Both the position numbers and the translations under genes were made by a program. The notes under the pieces are model-generated. The model searched no databases. It had not been told where the DNA came from and saw only the letters and a list, made by a program, of their open reading frames with translations. A stretch of 64,000 nt of DNA from the NCBI RefSeq assembly GCF_015477355.1, contig NZ_JADLRJ010000001.1:1054001-1118000 (forward strand). The letters run 5' to 3'. Source of the stretch: Nocardia blacklockiae. GTDB taxonomy: Bacteria; Actinomycetota; Actinomycetes; Mycobacteriales; Mycobacteriaceae. The stretch's first letter is position 1. Each line of letters starts with the position of its first letter. Below are positions 17,802 through 28,382 of the stretch, one piece after another.

Positions 17802-20254
17802 CTGCCACCGTCCGTACCGACGACAACGACGTGGTGCCACAGGATCTGGTGAGTGTCACCATCGACGGCACCACCGTCAGCGTGCCCGCCGGCACGCTGC
17901 TGATCCGCGCCGCCGAACTCGTCGGCATCCAGATCCCCCGCTTCTGCGACCATCCGCTGCTCGACCCCGTCGGCGCCTGCCGGCAGTGCCTGGTCGAGGT
18001 GGAGGGCCAGCGCAAGCCGGTCGCCTCCTGCACCATGGCCGTCGCCGACGGCATGGTCGTGCGGACCCAGCTCACCTCCCCCGCCGCCGACAAGGCGCAG
18101 GAGGGGGTGATGGAGCTGCTGCTGATCAATCACCCGCTGGACTGCCCGGTGTGCGACAAGGGCGGCGAATGCCCGCTGCAGAACCAGGCGATGTCCAACG
18201 GCCGCCCCGAATCCCGCTTCGAGGGCGTGAAACGCACCTACCCCAAACCGATTCCGCTGTCCGCGGCCGTGCTGCTGGACCGCGAACGCTGCGTGCTGTG
18301 CGCGCGCTGCACCCGGTTCTCCCAGCAGGTGGCGGGCGACCCGTTCATCGAGCTGATGGATCGCGGCGCGCTGGAACAGGTCGGCATCGCCGACGGCGAG
18401 CCGATGAACTCCTACTTCTCCGGCAACACCGTGCAGATCTGCCCGGTCGGCGCGCTCACCGGCACCGCCTACCGGTTCCGCGCGCGGCCGTTCGACCTGG
18501 TGTCCTCGCCCGCGGTGTGCGAGCACTGCGCGTCGGGCTGCGCGCAACGCACCGACCACCGCCGCGGAAAAGTGCTGCGGCGCTTGGCCGGTGACGACCC
18601 GCAGGTCAACGAGGAGTGGAACTGCGACAAGGGCCGGTGGGCGTTCAACTACGCCACCGAGGCCGATCGGCTGACGACACCGCTGGTCCGCGACTGGAAC
18701 GGCACGCTGGCACCGGCCTCCTGGTCCGAGGCGCTGGCGCGGGCGGCGGAGGGTTTGGCCGCCGCGCGCGGCAACGCGGGCGTGCTGGTCGGCGGGCGCG
18801 TCACGCTCGAGGACGCCTACGCCTACACCAAGTTCGCGCGAGTCGCCTTGGGTACCAACGACATCGACTTCCGGGCGCGGGCGCATTCGGCGGAGGAGGC
18901 GGAATTCCTCGCCGCGCGGGTGGCGGGCCAGGGCATGACCGTCGACTACGCGGCGCTCGAGGCGGCACCGGCGGTGTTGCTGGTGGGGTTCGAGCCCGAG
19001 GAGGAGTCGCCGATCGTCTATCTGCGGCTGCGGAAGGCGGCGCGCCGGCGCGGGCTGCGGGTGTATTCCGTCGCGCCTTATGCGACAAGGGGTTTGGAGC
19101 GGATGTCGGGGACGCTGGTGTCCGCCGCCCCCGGGCGCGAGGCGCACGTGCTCGAATCGCTGCGAGCCTCGCGCGAGCCCGAGACCACGGGCGGGACGTC
19201 CGATCTCGCGGAGTCGCTGCGTCGTCCGGGCGCGGTGATCCTGGTCGGCGAGCGGCTGGCCGCCGCACCCGGTGCGCTGTCGGCCGCGGTGCGCCTGGCC
19301 GAGGAGACGGGCGCGGCGCTGGCCTGGATTCCGCGCCGCGCCGGGGAACGCGGGGCGCTCGAGGCGGGCGCGCTGCCCGGACTGCTGCCCGGCGGCCGGC
19401 CGGTCGCCGATTCCCGGGCGCGCCAGCAGCTCCGGGCGGCCTGGAATGTCGACGACCTGCCCGCCGAGCCCGGGCGCGACACGAGCGAGATCCTCGCGGC
19501 CGCAGCGCATCTCGGCGCTCTGGTGGTCGGTGGTGTCGAGATCGCCGACCTGCCCGACCCGCCGGCCGCGCGCGCCGCCCTCGACGCCGCCCGCTTCGTG
19601 GTCAGTCTCGAGTTGCGGCACAGCGAGGTCACCGAACGCGCCGACGTGGTGTTCCCCGTGGCCTCGACGATGGAGAAGGCGGGCACCTTCCTCACCTGGG
19701 AGGGCCGCACCCGGCCGTTCGACGTCGCGCTCGCCGACCCCACCGTGCGCCGCACCGCCGCGCAGCTCGCCGATCACCGCGTGCTGCACGCGATCGCCGA
19801 GGAGATGGGCGCCCCGCTCCGCCTGCCCGACATCGCCTCGGCCCGAACCGAACTCGCCGAGCTGGGCGCCTGGGACGGGGAGCCGAATCCCGCGCCCGCG
19901 CGCGAACCCGAGGCCCCGCCGCACACCGCGCCGGGCACCGCGGTCCTGGCGGGCTGGCGAATGCTGCTGGACGAGGGCCGATTGCAGGACGGGGAGCCGA
20001 ATCTGGCCGGCACCGCGCGCCCGCCGGTCGTGCGCCTGTCGCGCGCCACCGCCGACGAGATCGGCGCCGCCACCGGCGATCCCGTGCGGGTGAGCACCGA
20101 CCACGGGCATGTCACGCTGCCGCTGGCCATCACCGAGATGCCCGACCGGGTCGCGTGGCTGCCACTCAATTCGCCCGGGTCCGCGGTGCACCGGCAGCTC
20201 GCCGCCACCCCCGGCCACCTCGTGCGCATCCGACGGGAGGACCACCGTGAGTGA
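17798..20254 (+). CDS. nuoG: NADH-quinone oxidoreductase subunit G
   Basis: 818-residue iron-sulfur subunit. The N-terminal ferredoxin part holds N1b (Cys in [14 protein letters not shown] and ASC), N5 with a His ligand ([14 protein letters not shown]) and N4 (CVLCARC and a later Cys in QICPVG). A further CxxCxxxC (CEHCASGC) with a distant Cys in WNCDKGRW matches the ligands of the extra cluster N7, found only in some bacteria. The rest (about 290-810) is a molybdopterin-oxidoreductase-like fold without cofactor and is rather Ala/Arg-rich and diverged in 400-700. Start overlaps nuoF by four bases; its end overlaps nuoH by eight. Confidence 0.97.
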   Translation: MTATVRTDDNDVVPQDLVSVTIDGTTVSVPAGTLLIRAAELVGIQIPRFCDHPLLDPVGACRQCLVEVEGQRKPVASCTMAVADGMVVRTQLTSPAADKAQEGVMELLLINHPLDCPVCDKGGECPLQNQAMSNGRPESRFEGVKRTYPKPIPLSAAVLLDRERCVLCARCTRFSQQVAGDPFIELMDRGALEQVGIADGEPMNSYFSGNTVQICPVGALTGTAYRFRARPFDLVSSPAVCEHCASGCAQRTDHRRGKVLRRLAGDDPQVNEEWNCDKGRWAFNYATEADRLTTPLVRDWNGTLAPASWSEALARAAEGLAAARGNAGVLVGGRVTLEDAYAYTKFARVALGTNDIDFRARAHSAEEAEFLAARVAGQGMTVDYAALEAAPAVLLVGFEPEEESPIVYLRLRKAARRRGLRVYSVAPYATRGLERMSGTLVSAAPGREAHVLESLRASREPETTGGTSDLAESLRRPGAVILVGERLAAAPGALSAAVRLAEETGAALAWIPRRAGERGALEAGALPGLLPGGRPVADSRARQQLRAAWNVDDLPAEPGRDTSEILAAAAHLGALVVGGVEIADLPDPPAARAALDAARFVVSLELRHSEVTERADVVFPVASTMEKAGTFLTWEGRTRPFDVALADPTVRRTAAQLADHRVLHAIAEEMGAPLRLPDIASARTELAELGAWDGEPNPAPAREPEAPPHTAPGTAVLAGWRMLLDEGRLQDGEPNLAGTARPPVVRLSRATADEIGAATGDPVRVSTDHGHVTLPLAITEMPDRVAWLPLNSPGSAVHRQLAATPGHLVRIRREDHRE

Positions 20255-22055
20255 TTTGAGTTCGTTCGGTCACGACCCCTGGTGGCTGATTCTGCTGAAG
20301 TCCGTCGGGATCTTCGTGTTCCTGCTGACCATCCCGCTGCTCGGCGTACTGATCGAGCGCAAGGTGGTCGCCTGGATGCAGATGCGCGTCGGCCCCAACC
20401 GGGTCGGGCCGCGCGGCACGCTGCAATCGCTGGCCGACGGCGCGAAGATGCTCCTCAAAGAGGACATCATCCCGGCCATCGTGGACAAACCCATCTACAT
20501 CATGGCCCCGATCATCGCGCTCATCCCGTCGGTGATGGCGTTCGCGGTGATCCCGCTCGGCCCGGAGGTCTCGATCTTCGGGACGCGAACTCCGTTGCAG
20601 CTCACCGACATGCCGGTCGGCGTGCTCTACATCCTGGCGATGGCGTCGGTGGGCGTGTACGGCATCGTGCTCGCCGGCTGGGCGTCGGGCTCGACCTACC
20701 CGCTGCTGGGCGGGCTGCGCTCGACCGCGCAAGTGATCTCCTACGAGATCGCCATGGCCGCCTGCTTCGCCGCGGTGTTCCTGCTGGCCGGCACCATGTC
20801 GACCTCGGGCATCGTGGCGGGTCAGTGGGGCACCTGGAACGTCTTCCTGCTGCTGCCGTCGTTCCTGATCTACGCGGTGTCGATGGTCGGCGAGACCAAC
20901 CGCGCGCCGTTCGATCTGCCCGAGGCCGAGGGCGAGCTGGTCGGCGGCTTCCACACCGAGTACTCGTCGCTGAAGTTCGCCATGTTCATGATGGCCGAGT
21001 ACATCAATATGGGCACGGTGTCGGCGCTGGCGACCACGATGTTCTTCGGCGGCTGGCACGCGCCGTTCCCGCTGAGCCTGTGGGCCGGCGCCAATTCCGG
21101 CTGGTGGCCGCTGCTGTGGTTCACCGCGAAGATCTGGCTGTTCCTGTTCGTGTTCATCTGGCTGCGCGGCACGCTGCCGCGGTTGCGCTACGACCAGTTC
21201 ATGAACCTCGGCTGGAAGCTGCTGATCCCGGTGTCGCTGCTGTGGGTGATGGTGGTCGCGTCGCTGAAGGTCTTGCAGGACAATGGGGTTCATATCCAGA
21301 CCGCGGGGCTGGTGATCGGCGGGATCGTGCTGTCGCTGCTGCTGATCGGCGTCATGCTGCGCGCCGGGCACAAGGGCGACGACCGCCGCGCGGAGGCCGA
21401 ACCCGCCGCCGAGCCCTACGCGGGATTCCCGGTGCCGCCGATCCCGCCGCAGCCCGAGCGGGCGACCCCCAAGCCGGGCCTGCTGGAGCCGCTGGCCGGA
21501 TTCGCGGTCACCTTCGGGACCATGTTCAAGGAGAAGAACACCGAGTTCTATCCCGAGGAGAAGGTACCGACCGCGCCCCGCTACCACGGCCGCCACCAGC
21601 TCAATCGCCACCCGGACGGGCTGGAGAAGTGCATCGGCTGCGAGCTGTGCGCCTGGGCCTGCCCCGCCGACGCCATCTACGTCGAGGGCGCCGACAACAC
21701 CGAGGCGGAACGCTTCTCCCCCGGCGAGCGGTACGGGCGGGTCTATCAGATCAACTACCTGCGCTGCATCGGCTGCGGGCTGTGCATCGAGGCGTGTCCC
21801 ACCCGCGCGCTGACCATGACCAACGAGTACGAACTGGCCGACGACAGCCGCGCCGATCTCATCTACGAGAAGGACCGCCTGCTCGCCCCGCTGGAGGCGG
21901 GCATGCAGTCCGCGCCGCATCCGGCGTACCCGGGCGCGACCGACGAGGACTACTACCTCGGCAACGTCCCGGCCGCGCCGGGCACGCCGCAGGACACCGG
22001 GCTGCGCCGGACCGACCTCGGCATGCCGACGGTCCCGGAAGGAGCGTCACGATGA
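20247..22055 (+). CDS. nuoHI: NuoH-NuoI fusion: quinone-site membrane subunit joined to the 2x 4Fe-4S subunit
   Basis: One uninterrupted 602-codon frame. Residues 1-~374 are NuoH: membrane helices with [53 protein letters not shown] and [17 protein letters not shown] Pro/Glu-rich hydrophilic linker (about 375-410, [12 protein letters not shown]-like) follows, then NuoI from [13 protein letters not shown] to the end, with ferredoxin motifs [12 protein letters not shown] (Cys462 on) and [12 protein letters not shown] (Cys507 on) for clusters N6a and N6b. In M. tuberculosis and most bacteria these are two genes. No stop codon and no ribosome binding site with in-frame start lies in the linker, so a fusion is what the sequence shows; only a sequencing error removing a stop would undo it. 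The junction needs a cytoplasmic NuoH C-terminus, next to where NuoI docks. GTG 20247 overlaps nuoG; the end overlaps nuoJ (ATGA). Confidence 0.93.
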   Translation: MSDLSSFGHDPWWLILLKSVGIFVFLLTIPLLGVLIERKVVAWMQMRVGPNRVGPRGTLQSLADGAKMLLKEDIIPAIVDKPIYIMAPIIALIPSVMAFAVIPLGPEVSIFGTRTPLQLTDMPVGVLYILAMASVGVYGIVLAGWASGSTYPLLGGLRSTAQVISYEIAMAACFAAVFLLAGTMSTSGIVAGQWGTWNVFLLLPSFLIYAVSMVGETNRAPFDLPEAEGELVGGFHTEYSSLKFAMFMMAEYINMGTVSALATTMFFGGWHAPFPLSLWAGANSGWWPLLWFTAKIWLFLFVFIWLRGTLPRLRYDQFMNLGWKLLIPVSLLWVMVVASLKVLQDNGVHIQTAGLVIGGIVLSLLLIGVMLRAGHKGDDRRAEAEPAAEPYAGFPVPPIPPQPERATPKPGLLEPLAGFAVTFGTMFKEKNTEFYPEEKVPTAPRYHGRHQLNRHPDGLEKCIGCELCAWACPADAIYVEGADNTEAERFSPGERYGRVYQINYLRCIGCGLCIEACPTRALTMTNEYELADDSRADLIYEKDRLLAPLEAGMQSAPHPAYPGATDEDYYLGNVPAAPGTPQDTGLRRTDLGMPTVPEGASR

Positions 22056-22864
22056 ATTCCTTTGCCGCCGACGCGGTCACGCGCACCACCACCGGAGAGG
22101 CCGTGACGTTCTGGGTGCTCGCGGTCGTCGCCGTCGCGGGCGCGCTGGGCATGGTGTGCGCCCGCAAGGCCGTGCACTCGGCGCTGTGCCTGGCGGCCAC
22201 CATGATCACGCTTTCGGTCTTCTACATCGCCCAGAACGCGCTGTTCCTGGGCGTGGTGCAGATCGTCGTCTACACCGGCGCGGTGATGATGCTGTTCCTG
22301 TTCGTGCTGATGCTCGTCGGCGTGGATTCTGCGGAGTCGCTGCGGGAGACGCTGCGCGGGCACCGCGTCGCGGCCGTGGTGGCGGGGCTGGGCTTCGGGG
22401 CGCTGCTGATCGCCGGCATCGCCCGTGGCGTGCACGACGACGCGGCCGCGCCGGTCGGGCCGGGCTTCGGCCGCGACACCATCGCGGCGCTCGCCGAGCT
22501 GATCTTCGTGCGCTACGTGTGGGCCTTCGAGCTGACCGGCGCGCTGCTGATCACCGCCACCCTCGGCGCCATGGTGCTGGCGCACCGCGAGCGCTTCGGC
22601 CCCCGCACCGATCAGCGGGAGCTGTCGAAACGCCGGGTGCGCGAGGGCAAGCAGGTCACGCCGCTGCCCGTGCCCGGCGTGTACGCGCGGCACAACGCGG
22701 TCGACGTGCCGGCCCGGCTGCCGGACGGCTCGTTCGCCGAACTGTCGGTCAGCACCATCCTGCGCCACCGCCGCCGCCGCGCCCACACCGAGGCGGCCGC
22801 GCTCGGCGTGGGCGGTAACGGCAACGGCGACAACGGTTCCGACGACAACCCCACGCACGGCTGA
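22052..22864 (+). CDS. nuoJ: NADH-quinone oxidoreductase subunit J
   Basis: 270-residue membrane subunit with five predicted helices in the first ~190 residues; the conserved third helix region [23 protein letters not shown], part of the proton path, is present in full. A hydrophilic C-terminal tail of ~80 residues (charged, ending in a Gly/Asn-rich stretch) extends beyond the E. coli length but is normal for the mycobacterial group. It packs beside NuoA and NuoK. ATG 22052 overlaps the nuoHI stop by four bases; 15 bases separate it from nuoK. Confidence 0.96.
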   Translation: MNSFAADAVTRTTTGEAVTFWVLAVVAVAGALGMVCARKAVHSALCLAATMITLSVFYIAQNALFLGVVQIVVYTGAVMMLFLFVLMLVGVDSAESLRETLRGHRVAAVVAGLGFGALLIAGIARGVHDDAAAPVGPGFGRDTIAALAELIFVRYVWAFELTGALLITATLGAMVLAHRERFGPRTDQRELSKRRVREGKQVTPLPVPGVYARHNAVDVPARLPDGSFAELSVSTILRHRRRRAHTEAAALGVGGNGNGDNGSDDNPTHG

Positions 22865-22879
22865 GAGAGAGGCTCTGCG

Positions 22880-23179
22880 GTGAATCCGGACAACTACCTG
22901 TATCTGTCCGCGCTGCTGTTCACCATCGGCGCGGCCGGTGTGCTGGTGCGGCGCAACGCGATCGTGGTGTTCATGTGCATCGAACTGATGCTCAACGCGG
23001 TCAATCTGGCCTTCGTCACCTTCGCCCGCGAGCGGGCCAACCTGGACGGGCAGGTGTACGCCTTCTTCACGATGGTGGTCGCCGCCGCCGAGGTCGTCGT
23101 CGGCCTGGCGATCATCATGACCATCTTCCGCGCCCGCCGCTCGACCTCGGTCGACGACGCCAACCTGCTGAAGTACTGA
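22880..23179 (+). CDS. nuoK: NADH-quinone oxidoreductase subunit K
   Basis: 99-residue, three-helix membrane subunit homologous to MrpC of antiporters. Its two conserved membrane Glu are visible: one in [11 protein letters not shown] and one in [11 protein letters not shown]; both are needed for proton transfer in the family. GTG 22880 is preceded by GAGAGAGGCTCTGCG. It is separated from nuoL by a single base. Confidence 0.97.
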   Translation: MNPDNYLYLSALLFTIGAAGVLVRRNAIVVFMCIELMLNAVNLAFVTFARERANLDGQVYAFFTMVVAAAEVVVGLAIIMTIFRARRSTSVDDANLLKY

Positions 23180-23180
23180 C

Positions 23181-25064
23181 GTGGGTACCACACTGACGCT
23201 CTGGTTGCTGCCGGCCCTGCCGCTGGCCGGAGCGGTGATCCTGCTGCTGGCCGGGCGCGCGAGCAATACCTGGGGGCACTGGCTCGGCTGCGCGACGGCG
23301 CTCGCCTCGTTCGCCGTGGCGGGCTGGGCGTTCTTCGACATGCTCGGCCGCGCCGCCGCGGACCGGCCCGTCGCGCACAGCTTCTTCGGCTGGGTGCCGG
23401 TGGCCGGGTTGCAGGCCGACTTCGCGCTGCGGCTCGATCAGCTGTCGATGTGCTTCGCGCTGCTGATCACCGGGGTCGGGTCGCTGATCCACCTCTACTC
23501 GGTCGGCTACATGAGCCACGATCCGGGGCGCCGCCGGTTCTTCGCCTACCTCAACCTGTTCCTGGCGGCCATGCTGGTGCTGGTCCTCGCCGACAACTAC
23601 CTGGTGCTGTATCTGGGCTGGGAGGGCGTCGGCCTGGCGTCCTACCTGCTGATCGGCTTCTGGCACGAGAAGCCTTCCGCCGCAACGGCGGCCAAGAAAG
23701 CGTTCGTGGTCAACCGGGTCGGCGACATGGGGCTGGCGATCGCGCTGTTCGTCATGTTCGCGACCTTCGGGTCGGTGGACTTCGGGCAGGTGTTCGCCGG
23801 GGCGCCGCAGGCGAGCGAGGGCACGCTCACCGCCCTCGGGCTGCTGTTGCTGCTCGGCGCGTGCGGCAAGTCCGCGCAGGTGCCGCTGCAGTCCTGGCTC
23901 GGGGACGCGATGGAGGGCCCGACGCCGGTGTCGGCGCTCATCCACGCCGCCACCATGGTGACCGCCGGCGTGTACCTGATCGCGCGCTCGGGACCGATCT
24001 TCGACCTCGCGCCCGGCGCGCGGGCGGCGGTGATGACGGTCGGCGCGGTGACGCTGCTGTTCGGCGCGATCATCGGCTGCGCCAAGGACGACATCAAGAA
24101 GGCACTCGCCGCCTCCACCATGAGCCAGATCGGATACATGGTGCTCGCGGCCGGGCTCGGGCCGATCGGCTACGCGGCGGCCATCATGCACCTGCTCACG
24201 CACGGCTTCTTCAAGGCCGGGCTGTTCCTCGGCGCGGGCTCGGTGATGCACGGGATGAACGACGAGACCGATATGCGCCGCTACGGCGGGCTGCGCAAGG
24301 TCATGCCGATCACCTACGTCACCTTCGGGCTCGGCTACCTCGCGATCATCGGGGTGCCGCCGTTCTCCGGGTTCTTCTCCAAGGACCGGATCATCGAGTC
24401 CGCCTTCGCCTTCGGGGGCGTCGGCGGCGTCGTGACCGGGATCGCGGCGCTGCTCGGCGCGGGCATCACCGCGTTCTACATGACGCGGGTGATGCTGCTG
24501 ACCTTCTTCGGCGAGCGGCGCTGGCACGAGGACGCGCACCCGCACGAATCGCCCGCCGTCATGACCGGCCCGATGATCCTGCTGGCCTTCGGGTCCGTCG
24601 GCGCGGGCGGGCTGCTGGTGCTGGGATCCTCGCTGCAGAACTGGCTGGAGCCGGTGGTCGGCGTCCACCACGGCGAGGCGGCGATTCCCGCGTGGGCGAT
24701 CACCGTGCTCGCGCTGGCGGTGGTCGCCGCGGGGGTCGGGGTGGCCTACTCCCGGTACGCGCGGACCGTGCCCGAGACCGCGCCGGAGGGGTCGGCGCTC
24801 ACCCGCGCCGCTCGCCGCGACCTCTACGGCGACGCCGTCAACGAGGCGGCGTTCATGCGGCCCGGGCGGCACCTGACCCGGTCGCTGGTGTTCGTCGACA
24901 ACCGCGGCATCGACGGCCTGGTCAACACGACCGCCGCCGTGATCGGCGGGCTGTCGGCCCGAATCCGGCGCGTGCAAACCGGTTTCGTCCGGTCCTACGC
25001 CCTGTCCATGTTCACCGGCGCGGCCCTGGTGGTCGCCGCCCTGCTGGCGGTGAGGTTGCTGTGA
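23181..25064 (+). CDS. nuoL: NADH-quinone oxidoreductase subunit L, antiporter-like
   Basis: 627-residue antiporter-like proton channel at the distal end of the membrane arm. Typical stretches: [18 protein letters not shown] with the key Glu, the Lys in [20 protein letters not shown]-type region, [12 protein letters not shown] and the Lys of [18 protein letters not shown]. The long C-terminal part (about 480-627) holds the lateral-helix region and a last membrane helix. GTG 23181 is one base after nuoK; its stop overlaps the GTG of nuoM (GTGA). Confidence 0.97.
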   Translation: MGTTLTLWLLPALPLAGAVILLLAGRASNTWGHWLGCATALASFAVAGWAFFDMLGRAAADRPVAHSFFGWVPVAGLQADFALRLDQLSMCFALLITGVGSLIHLYSVGYMSHDPGRRRFFAYLNLFLAAMLVLVLADNYLVLYLGWEGVGLASYLLIGFWHEKPSAATAAKKAFVVNRVGDMGLAIALFVMFATFGSVDFGQVFAGAPQASEGTLTALGLLLLLGACGKSAQVPLQSWLGDAMEGPTPVSALIHAATMVTAGVYLIARSGPIFDLAPGARAAVMTVGAVTLLFGAIIGCAKDDIKKALAASTMSQIGYMVLAAGLGPIGYAAAIMHLLTHGFFKAGLFLGAGSVMHGMNDETDMRRYGGLRKVMPITYVTFGLGYLAIIGVPPFSGFFSKDRIIESAFAFGGVGGVVTGIAALLGAGITAFYMTRVMLLTFFGERRWHEDAHPHESPAVMTGPMILLAFGSVGAGGLLVLGSSLQNWLEPVVGVHHGEAAIPAWAITVLALAVVAAGVGVAYSRYARTVPETAPEGSALTRAARRDLYGDAVNEAAFMRPGRHLTRSLVFVDNRGIDGLVNTTAAVIGGLSARIRRVQTGFVRSYALSMFTGAALVVAALLAVRLL

Positions 25065-26680
25065 ACTCTTTCCCGTGGCTCACGACGCTGTGGGTGCTGC
25101 CCATGGCGGGCGCGGTGCTGGTGCTCGTGCTGCCCGCCGCGTGGCGGACCGCGGCGCGGTCGGCCGGGCTGGCGGTCGCGGTCGCCACCCTGGTGGTGGG
25201 GATCGTGGTGGCGGTGCGGTTCGAACCGGGCGGGGCGCAGTTCCAGCTCGTCGAATCGCACCGCTGGATACCGGCTTTCGGGGCCGGGTACACCCTCGGC
25301 GTCGACGGCATCGCGCTGGTGCTGGTGCTGCTGACCGCCGCCCTGGTGCCGCTGCTGATCCTGGCCGGGTGGCGCGACGACCGCGAGGTCGGCACCGGGC
25401 AGCGGGTCGCGCACGTCTACGTGGCGCTCACGCTGATCGTCGAGGCCATGGTGCTGATCTCGTTCACCTCGCTGGACATTCTGCTGTTCTACGTGTTCTT
25501 CGAGGTGATGCTGATCCCGATGTACTTCCTCATCGGCGGCTTCGGACCCCGCACCGACGACGCGGCGCTGCGGCAGCAGCGGGCCCGCGCGGCCGTGAAG
25601 TTCCTGCTGTACAACCTGTTCGGCGGGCTCATCATGCTGGCCGCGGTGATCGGGCTGTACATGCTCACCGCGCGGGAGAACCTCGGCGTCGACGGCGGCG
25701 GGACCTTCGACTTCCGGGCCGTCATGGCCGCCGCGAACTCCGGCGAACTCGGCGCGGGCCCGGCGGTGCTCAACGCGATCTTCCTCGGGTTCATGTTCGC
25801 GTTCGCCGTGAAGGCGCCGCTGTGGCCGCTGCACACCTGGCTGCCCGGCGCCGCGGTCTCGGCCACCCCGGCCAGCGCGGTGCTCATGATGGCGGTGGTG
25901 GACAAGGTCGGCACCTTCGGCATGCTGCGCTACTGCCTGCTGCTGTTCCCGTCGGCGTCGACCACCTACGCGCCGCTGATCAGCACGCTCGCGGTGATCG
26001 GCATCGTGTACGGGGCGCTGCTGGCGATCGGGCAGACCGACGTCATGCGGCTGATCGCCTACACCTCGATCTCGCACTTCGGGTTCATCATCCTCGGCAT
26101 CTTCGCCATGACCAACCAGGGCGGCGCGGGCGCCACCCTCTACATGGTCAACCACGGCATCTCCACCGCCGCGCTGTTCCTGCTCGCCGGATTCCTGGTG
26201 TCGCGCAGGGGAACCCGCGCCATCGCCGCGTTCGGCGGGGTGCAGAAGGTGGCGCCGATCCTGGCCGGGACCTTCCTGATCGCCGGGCTCGCGACGCTGT
26301 CGCTGCCGGGGCTCGCGCCGTTCGTCAGCGAATTCCTGGTGCTGGTGGGCACTTTCACCCGCTACCCGGTGGCGGCGATCTTCGCGACCGCCGCGCTGGT
26401 GCTGGCGGCGCTCTACGTGCTGTGGCTGTACCAGCGGATGATGACCGGGCCGGTCAAGGAGGGCAACGAACGGCTCACCGACCTGCTGCCGCGGGAACTG
26501 GTGGTGGTCGCGCCGCTGATCGTGGCGCTGCTGTTCCTGGGTGCCTACCCGAAACCGGTGCTGGACCGCATCAATCCGGCCGTGGCGACCACGCTCACCA
26601 CCATCGGCAAGCACGACCCGGCGCCGACGCTGCCCCGGCAGGAGGCCGCCGTCGCGCCGAACGGCGGTGCGCACAAATGA
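25061..26680 (+). CDS. nuoM: NADH-quinone oxidoreductase subunit M, antiporter-like
   Basis: 539-residue proton-translocating membrane subunit with about 14 helices. The functional Glu is in [18 protein letters not shown], the central Lys in [17 protein letters not shown], followed by [11 protein letters not shown], and the later segment [17 protein letters not shown] is typical. GTG 25061 overlaps the nuoL stop by four bases and places the first helix directly at the N-terminus. A 37-base gap leads to nuoN. Confidence 0.97.
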   Translation: MNSFPWLTTLWVLPMAGAVLVLVLPAAWRTAARSAGLAVAVATLVVGIVVAVRFEPGGAQFQLVESHRWIPAFGAGYTLGVDGIALVLVLLTAALVPLLILAGWRDDREVGTGQRVAHVYVALTLIVEAMVLISFTSLDILLFYVFFEVMLIPMYFLIGGFGPRTDDAALRQQRARAAVKFLLYNLFGGLIMLAAVIGLYMLTARENLGVDGGGTFDFRAVMAAANSGELGAGPAVLNAIFLGFMFAFAVKAPLWPLHTWLPGAAVSATPASAVLMMAVVDKVGTFGMLRYCLLLFPSASTTYAPLISTLAVIGIVYGALLAIGQTDVMRLIAYTSISHFGFIILGIFAMTNQGGAGATLYMVNHGISTAALFLLAGFLVSRRGTRAIAAFGGVQKVAPILAGTFLIAGLATLSLPGLAPFVSEFLVLVGTFTRYPVAAIFATAALVLAALYVLWLYQRMMTGPVKEGNERLTDLLPRELVVVAPLIVALLFLGAYPKPVLDRINPAVATTLTTIGKHDPAPTLPRQEAAVAPNGGAHK

Positions 26681-26717
26681 TTTTCGCCCGCACCCCTCTC
26701 CGCGGAGGTACTGACCA

Positions 26718-28343
26718 GTGAATCAGGTTCTCGCCGCGACGGTTTCGGCGCCGTCGATCGAATACAGCGAATTGTCGCCGATGCTGATCGTGTTCGCCGC
26801 CGCCGTCGCCGGGGTGATCGTGGAGGCGTTCGCACCGCGCTCCTGGCGGTACTGGCTGCAACTGGTGCTCGCCTTCGCCGGGCTCGGGGTGGCGCTGGGC
26901 GCGGTGATCGGCCTGGCCGGAACGAGCACGACCGCCGTCGTCGGCGCGGTGGCCGTGGACAACGCGGCGCTGTTCCTGCAGGGCGCCATCCTGGTGGTGT
27001 CGATCCTGGGCCTGCTGCTGGTGGCCGAGCGCGGCATCGATCCGCTGCTGCGGCGGGTCCGCCGGGAGGGGCCGGGGACGTGGAGCCGGGCCGCGGCCCA
27101 AGCCGCCGGTGCCACCGTGCCGGTCGACGCGTTCACCCCGCAGGCGGCCGCGGTGCCGGGCAGCTCCGACGAGATCGCCGCGGCGCGTGCGGGAATCACC
27201 ACCACCGAGGTGTTTCCGCTGGCGCTGTTCGCCGTCGGCGGGCTGCTGCTGTTTCCCGCCGCCAACGATCTGCTGACCATGTTCGTGGCGCTCGAGGTGC
27301 TGTCGCTGCCGCTGTATCTGCTGTGCGGGCTGGCGCGCCGGCGGCGGCTGCTGTCGCAGGAGGCGGCGCTGAAGTACTTCCTGCTCGGCGCGTTCTCCTC
27401 GGCGTTCTTCCTCTACGGCATGGCGCTGCTGTACGGGTACGCGGGCACCGTGAACTTCGCCGGGATCGCCGACGTGGCGGCCCGCGACACCGGCTCGCAG
27501 ACACTGGCCTTGCTGGGCGTGGCGATGCTGGCGGTCGGGCTGCTGTTCAAGATCGGCGCGGTGCCGTTCCAGTCCTGGGTGCCCGACGTGTACGAGGGGG
27601 CGCCGACCCCGGTGACGGCGCTGATGGCGGCGGCCACGAAGATCGCGGCGGTCGGTGCCCTGCTGCGGCTGTTGCAGGTCGCGGTGCCGGGCCTGCGCGA
27701 CGACTGGCGGCCCATCCTCGCGGCGATCTCGCTGGCCACGATGCTGATCGGCGCGATCATGGCGGTGACGCAGACCGACATGAAGCGCATCCTGGCGTAT
27801 TCGTCTGTGGCCCATGCCGGTTTCCTGCTCACCGCGCTGGTGGCCGCCAACTCCGCGGGCACGTCGTCGGTGCTGTTCTATCTCGCCGCCTACGGCATCA
27901 CGACGGTCGGCGCGTTCGCCGCGGTGACCCTGGTGCGCGACGCCGACGGTGACGAGGCCACCGCGCTGTCCGCGTGGGCGGGACTGGGCCGCCGCTCCCC
28001 CTGGCTGGCGACGATCGTCGCGCTGTTCCTGCTGTCGATGGCCGGCATCCCGCTCACCAGTGGTTTCGTCAGCAAGTTCGCCGTGTTCTCCGCCGCGGCC
28101 ACCGGCGGCGCGACCGCGCTGGTGATCGTGGGTGTCATCGCCAGCGCGATCGCGGCGTTCTTCTACATCCGCGTGATCGTGCTGATGTTCTTCACCGACC
28201 CGCCCGCCGACGCGCCGCGGATCGTCACCCCGCCGGTGACCACCGCGGTCATCACCGTTTCCGCCGCCGCGACCTTCGTCCTCGGCATCCTGCCCCAGCC
28301 CCTGCTCGACATGGCCGACCGCGCAACGGTTTTCGTGCGCTGA
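26718..28343 (+). CDS. nuoN: NADH-quinone oxidoreductase subunit N, antiporter-like
   Basis: 541-residue third antiporter-like subunit and last gene of the operon. Signature regions: FVALEVLSLPLYLLCGLA with the conserved Glu, EAALKYFLLGAFSSAFFLYG, KIGAVPFQSWVPDVYEGAP with the Lys, and MKRILAYSSVAHAGFLL. A loop of about 60 residues (about 110-155) after the third helix is hydrophilic and longer than in E. coli, as in the mycobacterial protein. GTG 26718 follows GCGGAGGTACTGACCA. A short hairpin directly after the stop may terminate the operon. Confidence 0.97.
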   Translation: MNQVLAATVSAPSIEYSELSPMLIVFAAAVAGVIVEAFAPRSWRYWLQLVLAFAGLGVALGAVIGLAGTSTTAVVGAVAVDNAALFLQGAILVVSILGLLLVAERGIDPLLRRVRREGPGTWSRAAAQAAGATVPVDAFTPQAAAVPGSSDEIAAARAGITTTEVFPLALFAVGGLLLFPAANDLLTMFVALEVLSLPLYLLCGLARRRRLLSQEAALKYFLLGAFSSAFFLYGMALLYGYAGTVNFAGIADVAARDTGSQTLALLGVAMLAVGLLFKIGAVPFQSWVPDVYEGAPTPVTALMAAATKIAAVGALLRLLQVAVPGLRDDWRPILAAISLATMLIGAIMAVTQTDMKRILAYSSVAHAGFLLTALVAANSAGTSSVLFYLAAYGITTVGAFAAVTLVRDADGDEATALSAWAGLGRRSPWLATIVALFLLSMAGIPLTSGFVSKFAVFSAAATGGATALVIVGVIASAIAAFFYIRVIVLMFFTDPPADAPRIVTPPVTTAVITVSAAATFVLGILPQPLLDMADRATVFVR

Positions 28344-28367
28344 GGCGGGTCGCCCGGTGACGCCGCC
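28344..28367 (+). terminator. Short hairpin after nuoN
   Basis: GGCGGGTC pairs with GACGCCGCC (one bulged base) around a seven-base loop, starting at the base after the nuoN stop. No U-tract. It could end the 15.6-kb nuo transcript, but the next gene starts only 16 bases later. Confidence 0.3.
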
Positions 28368-28382
28368 CGATACACTGCCGTC

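Noticed and set aside
17546-20245. Long open frame (~900 codons) antisense to nuoG and nuoF
   Set aside because: Its amino acids are the Arg/Gly/Ala/Glu-rich mix expected when high-GC coding sequence is read backwards; it has no motifs and covers a proven operon.
20166-21920. Long open frame antisense to nuoH-nuoI
   Set aside because: Arg/Gln/His-rich shadow; the fused NuoH-NuoI has full helices and ferredoxin motifs.
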